Positions 10,010 through 17,858 of a stretch of DNA of 64,000 nucleotides are shown piece by piece. The translations under genes were made by a program, and so were the position numbers. Position 1 is the first letter of the stretch, and every line of letters starts with the position of its first letter. The DNA is taken from positions 75,890 through 139,889 of the forward strand of contig JBGQAK010000012.1 of assembly GCA_041494245.1 (NCBI GenBank), in the 5' to 3' direction. The notes beneath the pieces were generated by a model. It was not told the DNA's origin. It did not search any database and saw only the letters and a program-made list of their open reading frames with translations. This DNA is from RBG-13-68-16 sp041494245. Its GTDB lineage: Bacteria; Acidobacteriota; Thermoanaerobaculia; Thermoanaerobaculales; Thermoanaerobaculaceae.

Positions 10010-10810
10010 ATGGGCGAGGACCATCCCTTCGACGCTTTGAGGGCGCTGTCTGCGCGCCTGAGGGCCCCCGACGGGTGCCCATGGGACCGCGAGCAGACGC
10101 TGGAGAGCCTCAAGACCTACATCATCGAGGAGGCGTACGAGGTCGTGGATGCGGTCTCTGACGAGGACCCGTCTGAACTCGCCGGCGAGCTGGGAGACCT
10201 GCTGTTCCAGATCGTCTTCGCCGCCCAGATCGCCCACGAGCAGGGCTGGTTCGACATCGAGGAGGTCTGCTGGCGGATTCACGCGAAGATGGTGTACCGC
10301 CACCCTCACGTGTTCGGTGACGTGGAGGTGTCGGGGGCAGGCGAGGTGGTGCGCAACTGGGAGGCGCTCAAGTCGAGGGAGCACCAGGCCAGGGGTGCTC
10401 TCGCCGGTGTGCCCCGCCAGCTTCCGGCACTGCTCAAGGCCCTCCGGATCACGGAGAAGGCGGCCGCCCTCGGGTTCGATTGGGAGCGCGCCAGCGACGT
10501 GATGGCCAAGCTCCAGGAGGAGGTCAAGGAGCTCGCAGCCGAGCTCGGACCCGATCCGGCCGCCCGCCCGCGCGAGGGGGTCCGGGAGGAGCTCGGCGAC
10601 GTCCTGTTCGTCCTCGCCAACCTGGCGCGTCAGCTCAGTATCGATCCCGAGGCCGCCCTGCAGGGCGCCAACGAGAAGTTCATCCGGCGCTTTGCGTCCA
10701 TGGAGGAGCAGGCCCGCGCCCGCGGCGTCGAGCTAGGCTCGCTCACCCTGGCCGAGCTCGACGCCCTCTGGGATACGGCCAAAAGGGGCGAGCACGGCGG
10801 CGAACCGTAA
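10010..10810 (+). CDS. mazG: Nucleoside triphosphate pyrophosphohydrolase MazG
   Basis: A 266-aa protein with two MazG domains, as in the long E. coli type. It opens FDALRALSARLRAPDGCPWD, the family signature, followed by QTLESLKTYIIEEAYEVVDA with the first metal-binding ExxE set and ELGDLLFQIVFAAQIA. The second domain has KLQEEVKELAAEL and REELGDVLFVLANLAR. MazG hydrolyses NTPs and dNTPs to monophosphates and removes damaged nucleotides. The upstream open frame to 9716 is the shadow of DUF1844. It precedes the chaperone gene; mutT downstream is also a nucleotide-sanitising enzyme. Confidence 0.93.
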   Translation: MGEDHPFDALRALSARLRAPDGCPWDREQTLESLKTYIIEEAYEVVDAVSDEDPSELAGELGDLLFQIVFAAQIAHEQGWFDIEEVCWRIHAKMVYRHPHVFGDVEVSGAGEVVRNWEALKSREHQARGALAGVPRQLPALLKALRITEKAAALGFDWERASDVMAKLQEEVKELAAELGPDPAARPREGVREELGDVLFVLANLARQLSIDPEAALQGANEKFIRRFASMEEQARARGVELGSLTLAELDALWDTAKRGEHGGEP

Positions 10811-10895
10811 ACAGAGAACGGTTCGCAAGTTGACAATTCCGCGGCCCGCGCCTAAGGTTCAGCGGCTCCGCCCTGCGCGGAGCGAGGGAGAGCCC

Positions 10896-11966
10896 ATGCG
10901 TTGCATTCGATTCGTCGCATCACTCGGTGTCCTCTTGGCGTCCGCGGCGTTTGCCGCAAAGCCCGTGCTGCGGGTCAACGGCGTCGAGGTGACCGATGTC
11001 GATCTCACGATGGCGGAGAGGGCGGTGGGCGGCCAGATGGCGCAGCAGGGCCTCCAGCCCACTCAGGACATCCTGGTCCGGCACGGCATCGACCAGCTCA
11101 TCGGCAAGCTTCTGCTCCTCGAGGCCGCGCGCGAGGCGAAGGTGACGGTCGATCCCAAGGCTGTGGCCGCGAGCATCGACGAGCAGCGCAAGCAGCTCGG
11201 CGGTGCCGAGGGTATGGCCAAGGCGCTCGCCCAGGCCGGCCTCACCGAGCAGGATCTCGTCAGGATCGCGACCGAGCAGCTTACGATCCAGACCTACGTG
11301 CAGAAGGTCTTGGCCACGCAGACGACGGCCACGGATCAGGAGGTGCGGGGATACTACGACCAGCACCCCAAAGACTTCCAGCACACCGAGCAGCTCAAGG
11401 TGCGGATGATGTTCGTGCAGGTCCCCTCGACAGCCCCCCAGGCCGCACAGGATGCCGCCAAGACGAAGGCCGAGGCGGCGCACAAGCGCGTCACCGGCGG
11501 CGAAGAGTTCTCCAAGGTCGCAACCGAGGTCTCCGATGACCCCAGCAAGAGCAAGGGAGGGGAGGTCGGCTGGGTGCGCCAGGGTCTCCTGTTCAAGGAG
11601 CTGGAGGCGCCCGTGTGGGCCCTCAAGACCGGGGAGACCTCGGGGGTCCTGAAGACCCAGTACGGCTACTTCGTCTTCAGGGTGGAAGACCGCCGCCCGG
11701 CGGGCACGACCAGCTACGACGAGGTCAAGGAGAACCTCACCTCCTACCTCAAGAGTAAGAAGCTCGATGAGTCCCTCCGGGGCGTAATCGCGGACCGGCG
11801 TGCGAAGGCGAAGATCGAGGTGCTCGACCCGGCGATCAAGCCCGCCCTCGAGCCGCCCGCACAGCCCGTGCCGGCCGGTCAGGCCGCGCCGAGGGCCCCG
11901 GCCGGGCCGGCGAAGCAGGGCAGCCCGGCCGCCACGCCGACACCGGATGCTCCCAAGAAACCGTAA
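10896..11966 (+). CDS. Periplasmic parvulin-type peptidyl-prolyl isomerase (SurA/PpiC-like)
   Basis: A 356-aa protein with a signal peptide (MRCIRFVASLGVLLASAAFA), a SurA-like N-terminal helical chaperone domain with the KPVLRVNGVEVTDVDL opening, a rotamase domain with VRMMFVQVP, ARVTGGEEFSKVA-type helix, SKSKGGEVGWV and TQYGYFVFRV, and a Pro/Ala-rich tail. It should help fold outer-membrane or exported proteins in the periplasm. The ATG 10896 has GAGGGAG just upstream; starts further 5' would hide the signal peptide. The mutT gene begins inside its 3' end. Confidence 0.9.
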   Translation: MRCIRFVASLGVLLASAAFAAKPVLRVNGVEVTDVDLTMAERAVGGQMAQQGLQPTQDILVRHGIDQLIGKLLLLEAAREAKVTVDPKAVAASIDEQRKQLGGAEGMAKALAQAGLTEQDLVRIATEQLTIQTYVQKVLATQTTATDQEVRGYYDQHPKDFQHTEQLKVRMMFVQVPSTAPQAAQDAAKTKAEAAHKRVTGGEEFSKVATEVSDDPSKSKGGEVGWVRQGLLFKELEAPVWALKTGETSGVLKTQYGYFVFRVEDRRPAGTTSYDEVKENLTSYLKSKKLDESLRGVIADRRAKAKIEVLDPAIKPALEPPAQPVPAGQAAPRAPAGPAKQGSPAATPTPDAPKKP

Positions 11967-12390
11967 GCGAACCGCACGAGTCGTGGTGGCGGCCGTCGTC
12001 CAGAGTGATGACGGCCGCTTTCTGCTCGCTCGCCGCCTCCCCGGTGCGCACCTCGGCGGGCTCTGGGAGTTCCCCGGGGGGGCCGTCGAGCAGGGTGAGA
12101 CGCCGGAGGAAGCGCTCCGCCGCGAGCTCGCCGAGGAGCTCGGCGTCGAGCTCGCGGTGGAGGAGCCGCTCACCTTCGCCTTCCACCGCGACATGGAGCG
12201 CGACGTGCTCCTGCTCTTCTACCGCGCCCGCATCGAGGGAGGATCTCCACACGGGCGGGAAGGGCAGGAGATCGGGTGGTTCAGGCCTCACGAGCTGGCC
12301 ACGCTCGCGACGCCGCCGGCCGACGCCCCGTTGATCGCCAGGCTGGCAGGGGACGCGGGCAGGGGGAACAGGGAAGAAGGCGGGCGCTAG
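11947..12390 (+). CDS. mutT: MutT-type Nudix hydrolase
   Basis: A 147-aa protein with a complete Nudix box of the form G-x5-E-x7-REL-x-EE-x-G-V, seen as GAVEQGETPEEALRREL followed by AEELGV. The preceding strand VVVAAVVQSDDGRFLLARR and GGLWEFPGG match 8-oxo-dGTP diphosphatases. It would cleanse the nucleotide pool. Its ATG lies inside the 3' end of the chaperone gene (overlap 20 bp) in another frame, so it is coupled to it. The C-terminus ends in a low-complexity GRGNREEGGR stretch from a local repeat. Confidence 0.88.
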   Translation: MLPRNRKRTARVVVAAVVQSDDGRFLLARRLPGAHLGGLWEFPGGAVEQGETPEEALRRELAEELGVELAVEEPLTFAFHRDMERDVLLLFYRARIEGGSPHGREGQEIGWFRPHELATLATPPADAPLIARLAGDAGRGNREEGGR

Positions 12391-12441
12391 CCCCGTAACA
12401 CGCGGCGGAGGGGCTCGACCCCACCCGCCCGAACGCCCCGC

Positions 12442-13398
12442 CTAATCGAAGAGCGGCGTCCCCTCGCGCAGGACGACCTTTCCGTCGAGCTCGAGCGTGG
12501 GGTCGAGGATGATGCCGTCCACGTGGAACGGGATGTCCACGGTGCCTCCCATGGACGCGTTGTTCCCGAATGCGACATGGACCGTGCCGAGGATCTTCTC
12601 GTCCTCGAGGATCTTGCCAGTGAGAACGGCGCGGTCGTTCGTCCCCACCCCCAGTTCGGCGACGTTGCGCGCCTGCTTTCCCACCTTGTCCAGCTGGGCG
12701 GCGAAACGCTCGGCCTCCTCGCCGCCGGTGACGTCCACGGCAAATCCGGCCTTCACAATGATGCGGACCGGGGTCCTGACCGTGCCGATGCCGGCGAGCG
12801 CCCCGTCCACCACCACCACGCCGTCGGCCGTTCCCTCCTCGGGGCGCAGGTAGGCCTCGCCGGACGGGAGGTTCCCCCACTGGCCGGGCTCGCGGATCAG
12901 GCCGGTCGAAGCGATGGCTTCGATTCCCTCGATGGGCAGGGTGAGGTCGGTCCCGAGCCTGGTTGTGAGGCGCGCAACGCGCGCCCGCGACAGGAGCTGC
13001 GTCACCCGCACGGTGCGCGCGGCGATGGCGTCGTAGTCCGCGTTCATGGTTCTGATGAGGCAGTCCTCGGTGATCCCGGGCATCGTTGCGACGCGGGCGC
13101 CGGCGGCGGTGGCGGCACGCCTGGCCGCCGTGTGGGTGACGGATTTGGTGGTGACCGCCAGCACCGCATCCACGGCAGCCATGGTCGCAGGAACCGGGGG
13201 CGGGGGCTCCTGGCCGTTGAGCTCGCGCTCGGCGTACTCCAATAGCAGCACCTCGCGCGCCAGGGGGCGCGCCGCCTCGGCGAGGACGCGGGCCAGACGG
13301 CTCGCCGGAGGGTCGGTCAGCACGAGCAGGGTTTCGGTGGGCCTGATCGCGAGGCAATCGCGCACGGCGGTGACAGCCGCGCTCTCGAGGGCGCCCAT
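12442..13398 (-). CDS. M29-type leucyl aminopeptidase-like protein
   Basis: A 318-aa protein related to M29 thermophilic aminopeptidases (AmpS/PepS). The C-terminal half holds the conserved features: GNLPSGEAYLRPEEGTADG, GVGTND, LEDEKILGTVHVAFGNN, GGTVDIPFHVDGIILDPT. Glu and His residues in these are the likely two-metal ligands. Start ATG 13398 has GGGAGG upstream; the frame stays open to 13806 but that extension is repetitive non-coding DNA. TACAAT at 13421-13416 could be its -10. It faces mutT convergently. Confidence 0.82.
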   Translation of the reverse strand: MGALESAAVTAVRDCLAIRPTETLLVLTDPPASRLARVLAEAARPLAREVLLLEYAERELNGQEPPPPVPATMAAVDAVLAVTTKSVTHTAARRAATAAGARVATMPGITEDCLIRTMNADYDAIAARTVRVTQLLSRARVARLTTRLGTDLTLPIEGIEAIASTGLIREPGQWGNLPSGEAYLRPEEGTADGVVVVDGALAGIGTVRTPVRIIVKAGFAVDVTGGEEAERFAAQLDKVGKQARNVAELGVGTNDRAVLTGKILEDEKILGTVHVAFGNNASMGGTVDIPFHVDGIILDPTLELDGKVVLREGTPLFD

Positions 13399-13461
13399 GG
13401 CAACCTCCCGCCGGGATTGTAGCCGTTCGGACACCTTAGGGGTGAGGGCAGCACGCCGCGC

Positions 13462-13678
13462 CGCGCTTTTCTTGCCCCGCGGGTGCGCGGCCTCTCGGCC
13501 CTTGCGCGCCCCCGCGCGCGGCGGACCGAGACTCCTCCGGCTGCGACCGAGCAGGGACGTCCCGCGGTGGGGCCCCTCGCTGTTCGCATGAGACCGCGCC
13601 AGCGACACCCCACCGCGAGCCGCCCGCTCGGTACCCGCAGCCTCCGGAGACATGGCCGCTCGCACCCGCGGGGCGGAA
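13462..13678 (-). repeat. Left copy of a diverged inverted repeat
   Basis: Read on the minus strand, this segment aligns along its length with 13761-13977 read on the plus strand. Shared blocks in the same order include CCGCGGGTG, GCGAAC..CGAGGGGCCCC, GGTCGC..CGGAGGAG, CGCGGGGGC and CACCCGCGGG. The two copies have diverged by many substitutions and a few indels. Confidence 0.6.
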
Positions 13679-13760
13679 GGAAGACCCCCCACCCGATCCT
13701 CTTGCCAGCTCTCGTGCCCCGTGGGTAGAGCCCACCGCGTTATGGGAGGGGGGCTTTCAA

Positions 13761-13977
13761 TCCGCCGGTGCCGCGGGTGGCCAATCTCTCCAGAGCCCGC
13801 GGGCACCGGACGCGCGAGCCGCGTTGGGGAGACGGCGGCGCAGCATCACGCGAACGCCGAGGGGCCCCGGCGCGGATCGCGCCCTCCGGTCGCGGGCGGA
13901 GGAGCGTGCGGGCGCAGTGCGCGGGGGCACACAAGCCCGCACCCAGCCACCCGCGGGACCGGCACAAACAAGAAGCC
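13761..13977 (+). repeat. Right copy of a diverged inverted repeat
   Basis: Partner of 13462-13678 in opposite orientation, with an 82-bp spacer between them. It retains the ordered blocks CCGCGGGTG, CGAGGGGCCCC, GGTCGCGGGCGGAGGAG, GCGCGGGGGC and CACCCGCGGG. No reading frame is preserved between the two copies, which suggests selection, if any, acts on RNA or DNA structure. Confidence 0.6.
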
Positions 13978-14045
13978 GTCACGCAGTGACAAAACAAGGC
14001 CGGCGGCGCACTCGCGGGCCAAAATACGAGCAGTCACGCAGTGAC
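13978..14045. repeat. Two copies of the palindrome GTCACGCAGTGAC
   Basis: GTCACGCAGTGAC occurs at 13978-13990 and again at 14033-14045, start to start 55 bp. Each is a 5-bp inverted repeat (GTCAC/GTGAC) around GCA. The second lies 31 bp beyond the uspA stop codon, so the pair could be an operator-like site, mRNA 3'-end hairpins or repeat debris. Confidence 0.5.
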
Positions 14046-14075
14046 CAGGGATAGCCCCGCGGACAAAGGAAAAGC

Positions 14076-14921
14076 TCAGACGTGGGTGACGCACCAGACA
14101 GGGACGGTCGCCCGCCGGGCGAGGTACTGGCTGGTCGAGCCGAGGGCCAGCTCGACGATCCGCCCGTGCCCGTGCGCGCCCAGGAAGACCAGGTCGTACT
14201 CGCCGGGCTCCAGCATCGCCAGCAGCTCCTGCTCCACTGGCTCTCCGCGCTGGAACTCGTACGCGACGCGCACGTCGTAGGGGGCGAGGTAGCGCGCAGC
14301 CTCGTCCAGTCGGGCGCGCCCGCGGTCCTCCTTCGGGTCCACGGTCACCACGGTGAGCGGGAGCTCGAGCGCGCGGGCCAGCTCCGCAGCCTGCTGGAGG
14401 GCCCGAACGGCTTTCGGGCTGCCGTCGTAGGCCGCAAGGGGGTGATGGGGCAGCTCAGCGCCGTGGGGGACGACCAGCACCGGGAGCGGGGAACGTCGCA
14501 GCATCGTGTCGGTGGTGGAGCCGAGGAGGTCCTCGTGGAAGCGGGCGTTGACGCCGCGCTGCCCGACTACCACGAGGTCCGCAAGCTTGGCGGCTGCGAG
14601 CAGCCCGTGGGGCACGCTGGCGCGCTCGAGGTGGAACTGGCTCTCGACGCCGCTGGCCTGGCAGCGGGACGCGAAGTCCGAGCGGATGACCCCCGCAAGC
14701 TCGTCGAGGGTGGCCCGCATCTGGGCCCGCAGGTTCAGGAAGGGCTCGAAGCCCATGGCACCGGAGATGTCGGTGATGAAGGCGCCCTCGAGGAACGTGG
14801 CGTCGATCACGTGGACCCCGTGGACGACGCCGTGAAGGCGGCGAGCCAGGTCGAGGGAAAGCTTCACCGCTGCGGCGGCGCCAGCCGAACCGTCGAGACC
14901 GACCGCGATGTGCTTGACCAT
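14076..14921 (-). CDS. Tandem universal stress protein (UspA superfamily)
   Basis: A 281-aa protein of two Usp domains. Domain 1 starts MVKHIAVGLDGSAGAAAAV and carries the ATP-binding type motif G-x2-G-x9-G-S (GQRGVNARFHEDLLGST). Domain 2 has AYDGSPKAVRALQQAAEL and GAHGHGRIVELALGST. Both nucleotide-binding loops look intact. It is cytoplasmic and probably helps survival under stress or growth arrest. ATG 14921 has AAGGAGGCGAACA before it. It is divergent from the E1 dehydrogenase gene. Confidence 0.92.
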   Translation of the reverse strand: MVKHIAVGLDGSAGAAAAVKLSLDLARRLHGVVHGVHVIDATFLEGAFITDISGAMGFEPFLNLRAQMRATLDELAGVIRSDFASRCQASGVESQFHLERASVPHGLLAAAKLADLVVVGQRGVNARFHEDLLGSTTDTMLRRSPLPVLVVPHGAELPHHPLAAYDGSPKAVRALQQAAELARALELPLTVVTVDPKEDRGRARLDEAARYLAPYDVRVAYEFQRGEPVEQELLAMLEPGEYDLVFLGAHGHGRIVELALGSTSQYLARRATVPVWCVTHV

Positions 14922-15006
14922 TGTTCGCCTCCTTGAGAGCAAGGTAGCGCGGGACGGTTGCGGCGGCAAGGGCCGGGAATGCTGCGAGCCGGACGCGACT
15001 TCAGCT

Positions 15007-15012
15007 TAGAAT
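15007..15012 (+). promoter_or_regulatory. Candidate -10 element of the E1 dehydrogenase gene
   Basis: TAGAAT lies 68 bp before the ATG at 15081. The best -35-like sequence upstream is poor, so only the -10 is proposed. The leader would carry the GGAGG ribosome site at 15071-15075. Confidence 0.3.
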
Positions 15013-15080
15013 AGGAAACTCGATCTCCGGCCGGGCCTCACCGGCGGGGCGATGGTCTGGGGTCGACCTGGGAGGATGTG

Positions 15081-17192
15081 ATGGCCACGGTGGCGAAGAG
15101 GGAGGCGGGTGCCCTGCCCGTTGCCGAAGTCCTCAACGCCTATCGCACCATGCTCACATCACGCCGTGTGGACGACAAGGAGATCCAGCTCAAGCAGCAG
15201 AACCTTGCGTTCTTCCAGATCAACGGCGCAGGGCACGAGGCGATCCAGGTGGCGGCCGCGCGGCACCTTTCCTCGGAGAAGGACTGGTTCTTCACCTACT
15301 ACCGCGACCGGGCGCTCGCGCTCGCACTCGGCCACACCCCGTACGAGATGTTCCTTAGCGCCGTCGGTGCCGAGGCCGGTGCCGACTCGCGCGGCCGACA
15401 GATGCCGAACCACTTCGGGCAGCGGAGCCTTCACTTCCCGGTCTCCTCGTCGCCCACCGGGACGCAGTGTCTGCAGGCTGTGGGGTTTGCGGAGGCCGGG
15501 CGGTACCTGCGTGCGATGGAGAAAGCATCGGAGCGCGCCCAGGTCGCGGCGGACGAGGTGGTGTGGGTTTCCCTGGGCGACGGAACGACCTCGGAGGGCG
15601 AGTTCTGGGAGTCCCTGAACACCGCCTGCAACCGCACTCTCAACGTGCTCTTCGTGATCGAGGACAACGGGTACGCGATCTCGGTGCCCGTGGACGCGCA
15701 AACGCCAGGGGGTTCGATCTCCAAGCTTCTGGTGGGGTTCCCCAACCTCGGGATCTACGAGGTGGACGGCTGCGACTTCGTGGAGTCCTACCGCGTGATG
15801 GGCGATGCGGTGGCCAGGGTGCGGGCGGGGGAGGGCCCGGTGCTGGTGCACGCGCACGTCGTGCGCCCCTACTCGCACTCGCTTTCGGACGACGAGCGCC
15901 TGTACAAGCCGGCGGCGGAGAGGGAGCGCGAGGCCGAGAGGGATCCGATCATGCGCACCGCCCGGCTCCTCCGCGAGCACTACGGCGTGAGCCAGGAGGA
16001 GCTTGAGCGGCTCGAGGCCGAGGTGATGGCCCAGATCAACGCCGACGCCGAGCGGGCTGTGGCCTCGCCCCAGCCGGACCCCTCCACCTGGGCCGACTAC
16101 ATCTACTCCCCGGACGTGGATCCCGCCTCGGAGCGCTTCGCCAGCGTTCCGGTCCTCACGGACCCGGCGCCCAAGACCATGGTGGACCTGCTCAACGCCT
16201 GCCTGCGCGACGAGATGGGGCGCGACGAGCGCATCGTGGTGTTCGGGGAGGACGTCGCCGACGCCTCGCATGAGGCAGCGCTCGCGGAAGTCAAAGGCAA
16301 AGGGGGCGTCTTCAAGGTCACGTATGGTCTGCAACGCCGCTACGGGTCCCGCCGTGTCTTCAACTCGCCGCTGGCCGAGGCCAACATCCTCGGTCGTGCG
16401 GTCGGGATGGCGCTCCGCGGCCTCAAGCCGGTCGTCGAGATCCAGTTCCTCGACTACATCTGGCCGGCTTTCATGCAGATCCGCGATGAGCTCGCAACCG
16501 CGCGCTGGCGCTCGGGCGGGCAGTGGTCCGCCCCGGTCGTGGTGCGGGTGCCGGCGGGCGGGTACCTGAAGGGCGGCGGCCCCTACCACTCGCAGTCGGG
16601 GGAGGTGCTCTTCACCCACATCCCCGGGCTGCGCGTCGTGATGCCCTCCAACGCCCTCGACGCCAACGGCCTGCTGCGCACCGCAATCCGCTGCGACGAC
16701 CCGGTGATCTTCCTCGAGCACAAGCACCTGTACCGCCAGACGCACAACAAGGCGCCGTACCCCGGGCCGGACTACACGGTGCCGTTCGGGAAGGCGGCCG
16801 TCGTCCGGGAGGGAAGCGACCTCACGGTGATCACCTTCGGGGCCACCGTGGTCCGGTCGGTGCAGGCCGCCAAGCGCCTCTCCGACTCCGGCGGCGCCGA
16901 GGTGGAGGTCCTGGACCTGCGCAGCCTCTCGCCGTACGACTGGGAGGCGATCTCGGCTTCGGTGAAGAAAACCGGAAGGGCGCTGGTGGTGCACGAGGAC
17001 GCCGTGTCGTTCGGATACGGCGGCGAGATCGCGGCGCGCATCGGCGACGAGCTCTTCGCCCACCTCGACGCCCCCGTGCGCCGCTTCGCGGGCAAGGACA
17101 CCTTCGTGGCGTACGCACCGTCCCTGGAGGACGTGATCCTCCCGCAAGTGGACACCATCCTCGCGGCCATGAAGGATCTGTTGGCCTACTGA
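15081..17192 (+). CDS. Fused 2-oxoacid dehydrogenase E1 (alpha + beta) component
   Basis: A 703-aa protein joining an E1-alpha half (about residues 1-345) and an E1-beta half (about 370-703). The alpha half has the thiamine diphosphate motif GDGTTSEGEFWESLN ending IEDN. The beta half has VVFGEDVADASHEAAL, RVFNSPLAEANILGRAVGMA, EIQFLDYIWPAF and GGPYHSQSGE. It decarboxylates a 2-oxoacid and passes the acyl group to an E2 lipoyl protein; branched-chain or pyruvate specificity cannot be told. No E2 or E3 is adjacent. ATG 15081 follows GGAGG at good spacing. Confidence 0.9.
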   Translation: MATVAKREAGALPVAEVLNAYRTMLTSRRVDDKEIQLKQQNLAFFQINGAGHEAIQVAAARHLSSEKDWFFTYYRDRALALALGHTPYEMFLSAVGAEAGADSRGRQMPNHFGQRSLHFPVSSSPTGTQCLQAVGFAEAGRYLRAMEKASERAQVAADEVVWVSLGDGTTSEGEFWESLNTACNRTLNVLFVIEDNGYAISVPVDAQTPGGSISKLLVGFPNLGIYEVDGCDFVESYRVMGDAVARVRAGEGPVLVHAHVVRPYSHSLSDDERLYKPAAEREREAERDPIMRTARLLREHYGVSQEELERLEAEVMAQINADAERAVASPQPDPSTWADYIYSPDVDPASERFASVPVLTDPAPKTMVDLLNACLRDEMGRDERIVVFGEDVADASHEAALAEVKGKGGVFKVTYGLQRRYGSRRVFNSPLAEANILGRAVGMALRGLKPVVEIQFLDYIWPAFMQIRDELATARWRSGGQWSAPVVVRVPAGGYLKGGGPYHSQSGEVLFTHIPGLRVVMPSNALDANGLLRTAIRCDDPVIFLEHKHLYRQTHNKAPYPGPDYTVPFGKAAVVREGSDLTVITFGATVVRSVQAAKRLSDSGGAEVEVLDLRSLSPYDWEAISASVKKTGRALVVHEDAVSFGYGGEIAARIGDELFAHLDAPVRRFAGKDTFVAYAPSLEDVILPQVDTILAAMKDLLAY

Positions 17193-17354
17193 GCACGCAG
17201 GCAACAGGTAGAAGGCAACAGGCAAGAAGGCAAGAGACAAAAGGCAAGACATCGGAGGAGAAGGACGGGGAAGGGCCGCCCGGGTGGAGCCCCCAAGCCC
17301 GGGCCTCCAGGCTGAAGTAAACTGACCGGCGCGCAGCACGCGCGGAGGTCTCTG

Positions 17355-17858
17355 GTGGCCATTTTCCGCATCGCGAAGCGTTTCGACATCGAATCCGGGC
17401 ACCGGCTCTCCAAGCACCCGGAGAAGTGCAGGTTTCCGCACGGCCACACCCGGACCGTCGAGGTCGTGCTGAGCGCCGAGGCGCTCGATGGCAACGACAT
17501 GGTGTGCGACTACAAGGCGCTCAAGACCGTGGTGGAGCGCGAGTTGGAACGCTTCGACCACGCGATGCTGCTGGCCGAAAGCGACCCCCTGAAGGAGAGC
17601 TTCGCCCCGTTCTCCGAGCGGGTCGTGCTCCTCGAGGAGGGGGATCCGACCACCGAGGTGCTCGCCCGCCACCTGTTCCGCCGTATCGCGGCGGTCTTCC
17701 GGCCCGGGATGGACGTCGTGGCACCGGGCGGTACGGTGTACACCGTCCCGGACACGGTCCGCCTGGAGCGTGTGCGCATCTGGGAGACCCCCAGCACGTG
17801 GGGCGAGTACGGGGAAGACCAGGGCACCTGGCACAGGGCACAGGGCACAGGGGAATGA
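17355..17858 (+). CDS. 6-carboxytetrahydropterin synthase-like protein (QueD/PTPS family)
   Basis: A 167-aa protein with PTPS features: FDIESGHRLSKHPEKCRFPHGH holds the zinc His residues (SGH, HGH) and the catalytic Cys before FPHGH; VCDYKALKTVVERELERFDH and the C-terminal RLERVRIWETPSTW follow. QueD makes the 7-deazapurine precursor for queuosine; PTPS homologues make biopterin. GTG 17355 follows GGAGGTCTCTG. The last 13 residues (DQGTWHRAQGTGE) are encoded by a tandem GGCACAG repeat and look like a recent extension. The next gene starts within its stop codon (ATGA). Confidence 0.85.
   Translation: MAIFRIAKRFDIESGHRLSKHPEKCRFPHGHTRTVEVVLSAEALDGNDMVCDYKALKTVVERELERFDHAMLLAESDPLKESFAPFSERVVLLEEGDPTTEVLARHLFRRIAAVFRPGMDVVAPGGTVYTVPDTVRLERVRIWETPSTWGEYGEDQGTWHRAQGTGE
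17830..17850 (+). repeat. Three tandem GGCACAG units at the end of the QueD-like gene
   Basis: Three exact 7-bp copies of GGCACAG are read in frame in the last codons of the QueD-like gene. The same unit, reverse-complemented, stands at the sigma factor gene end near 2671-2686, and degenerate versions occur near other gene ends. Confidence 0.6.

Larger units (their letters stand above)
13399..14075. other. 677-bp gene-free stretch with inverted repeats
   Basis: Between the M29 gene and uspA, both on the minus strand, no open frame has a recognisable domain or plausible composition. The stretch is very GC-rich and is mostly made of two diverged inverted copies of one sequence plus two short palindromes (separate entries). 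The right copy can fold: CCGGTGCC near 13766 pairs with GGCACCGG near 13802. A structured RNA or a decayed repeat is possible. Confidence 0.6.

Noticed and set aside
13399..13806. N-terminal extension of the M29 peptidase frame
   Set aside because: The ATG at 13398 has a ribosome site and begins the family homology; the extension is the inverted-repeat sequence.
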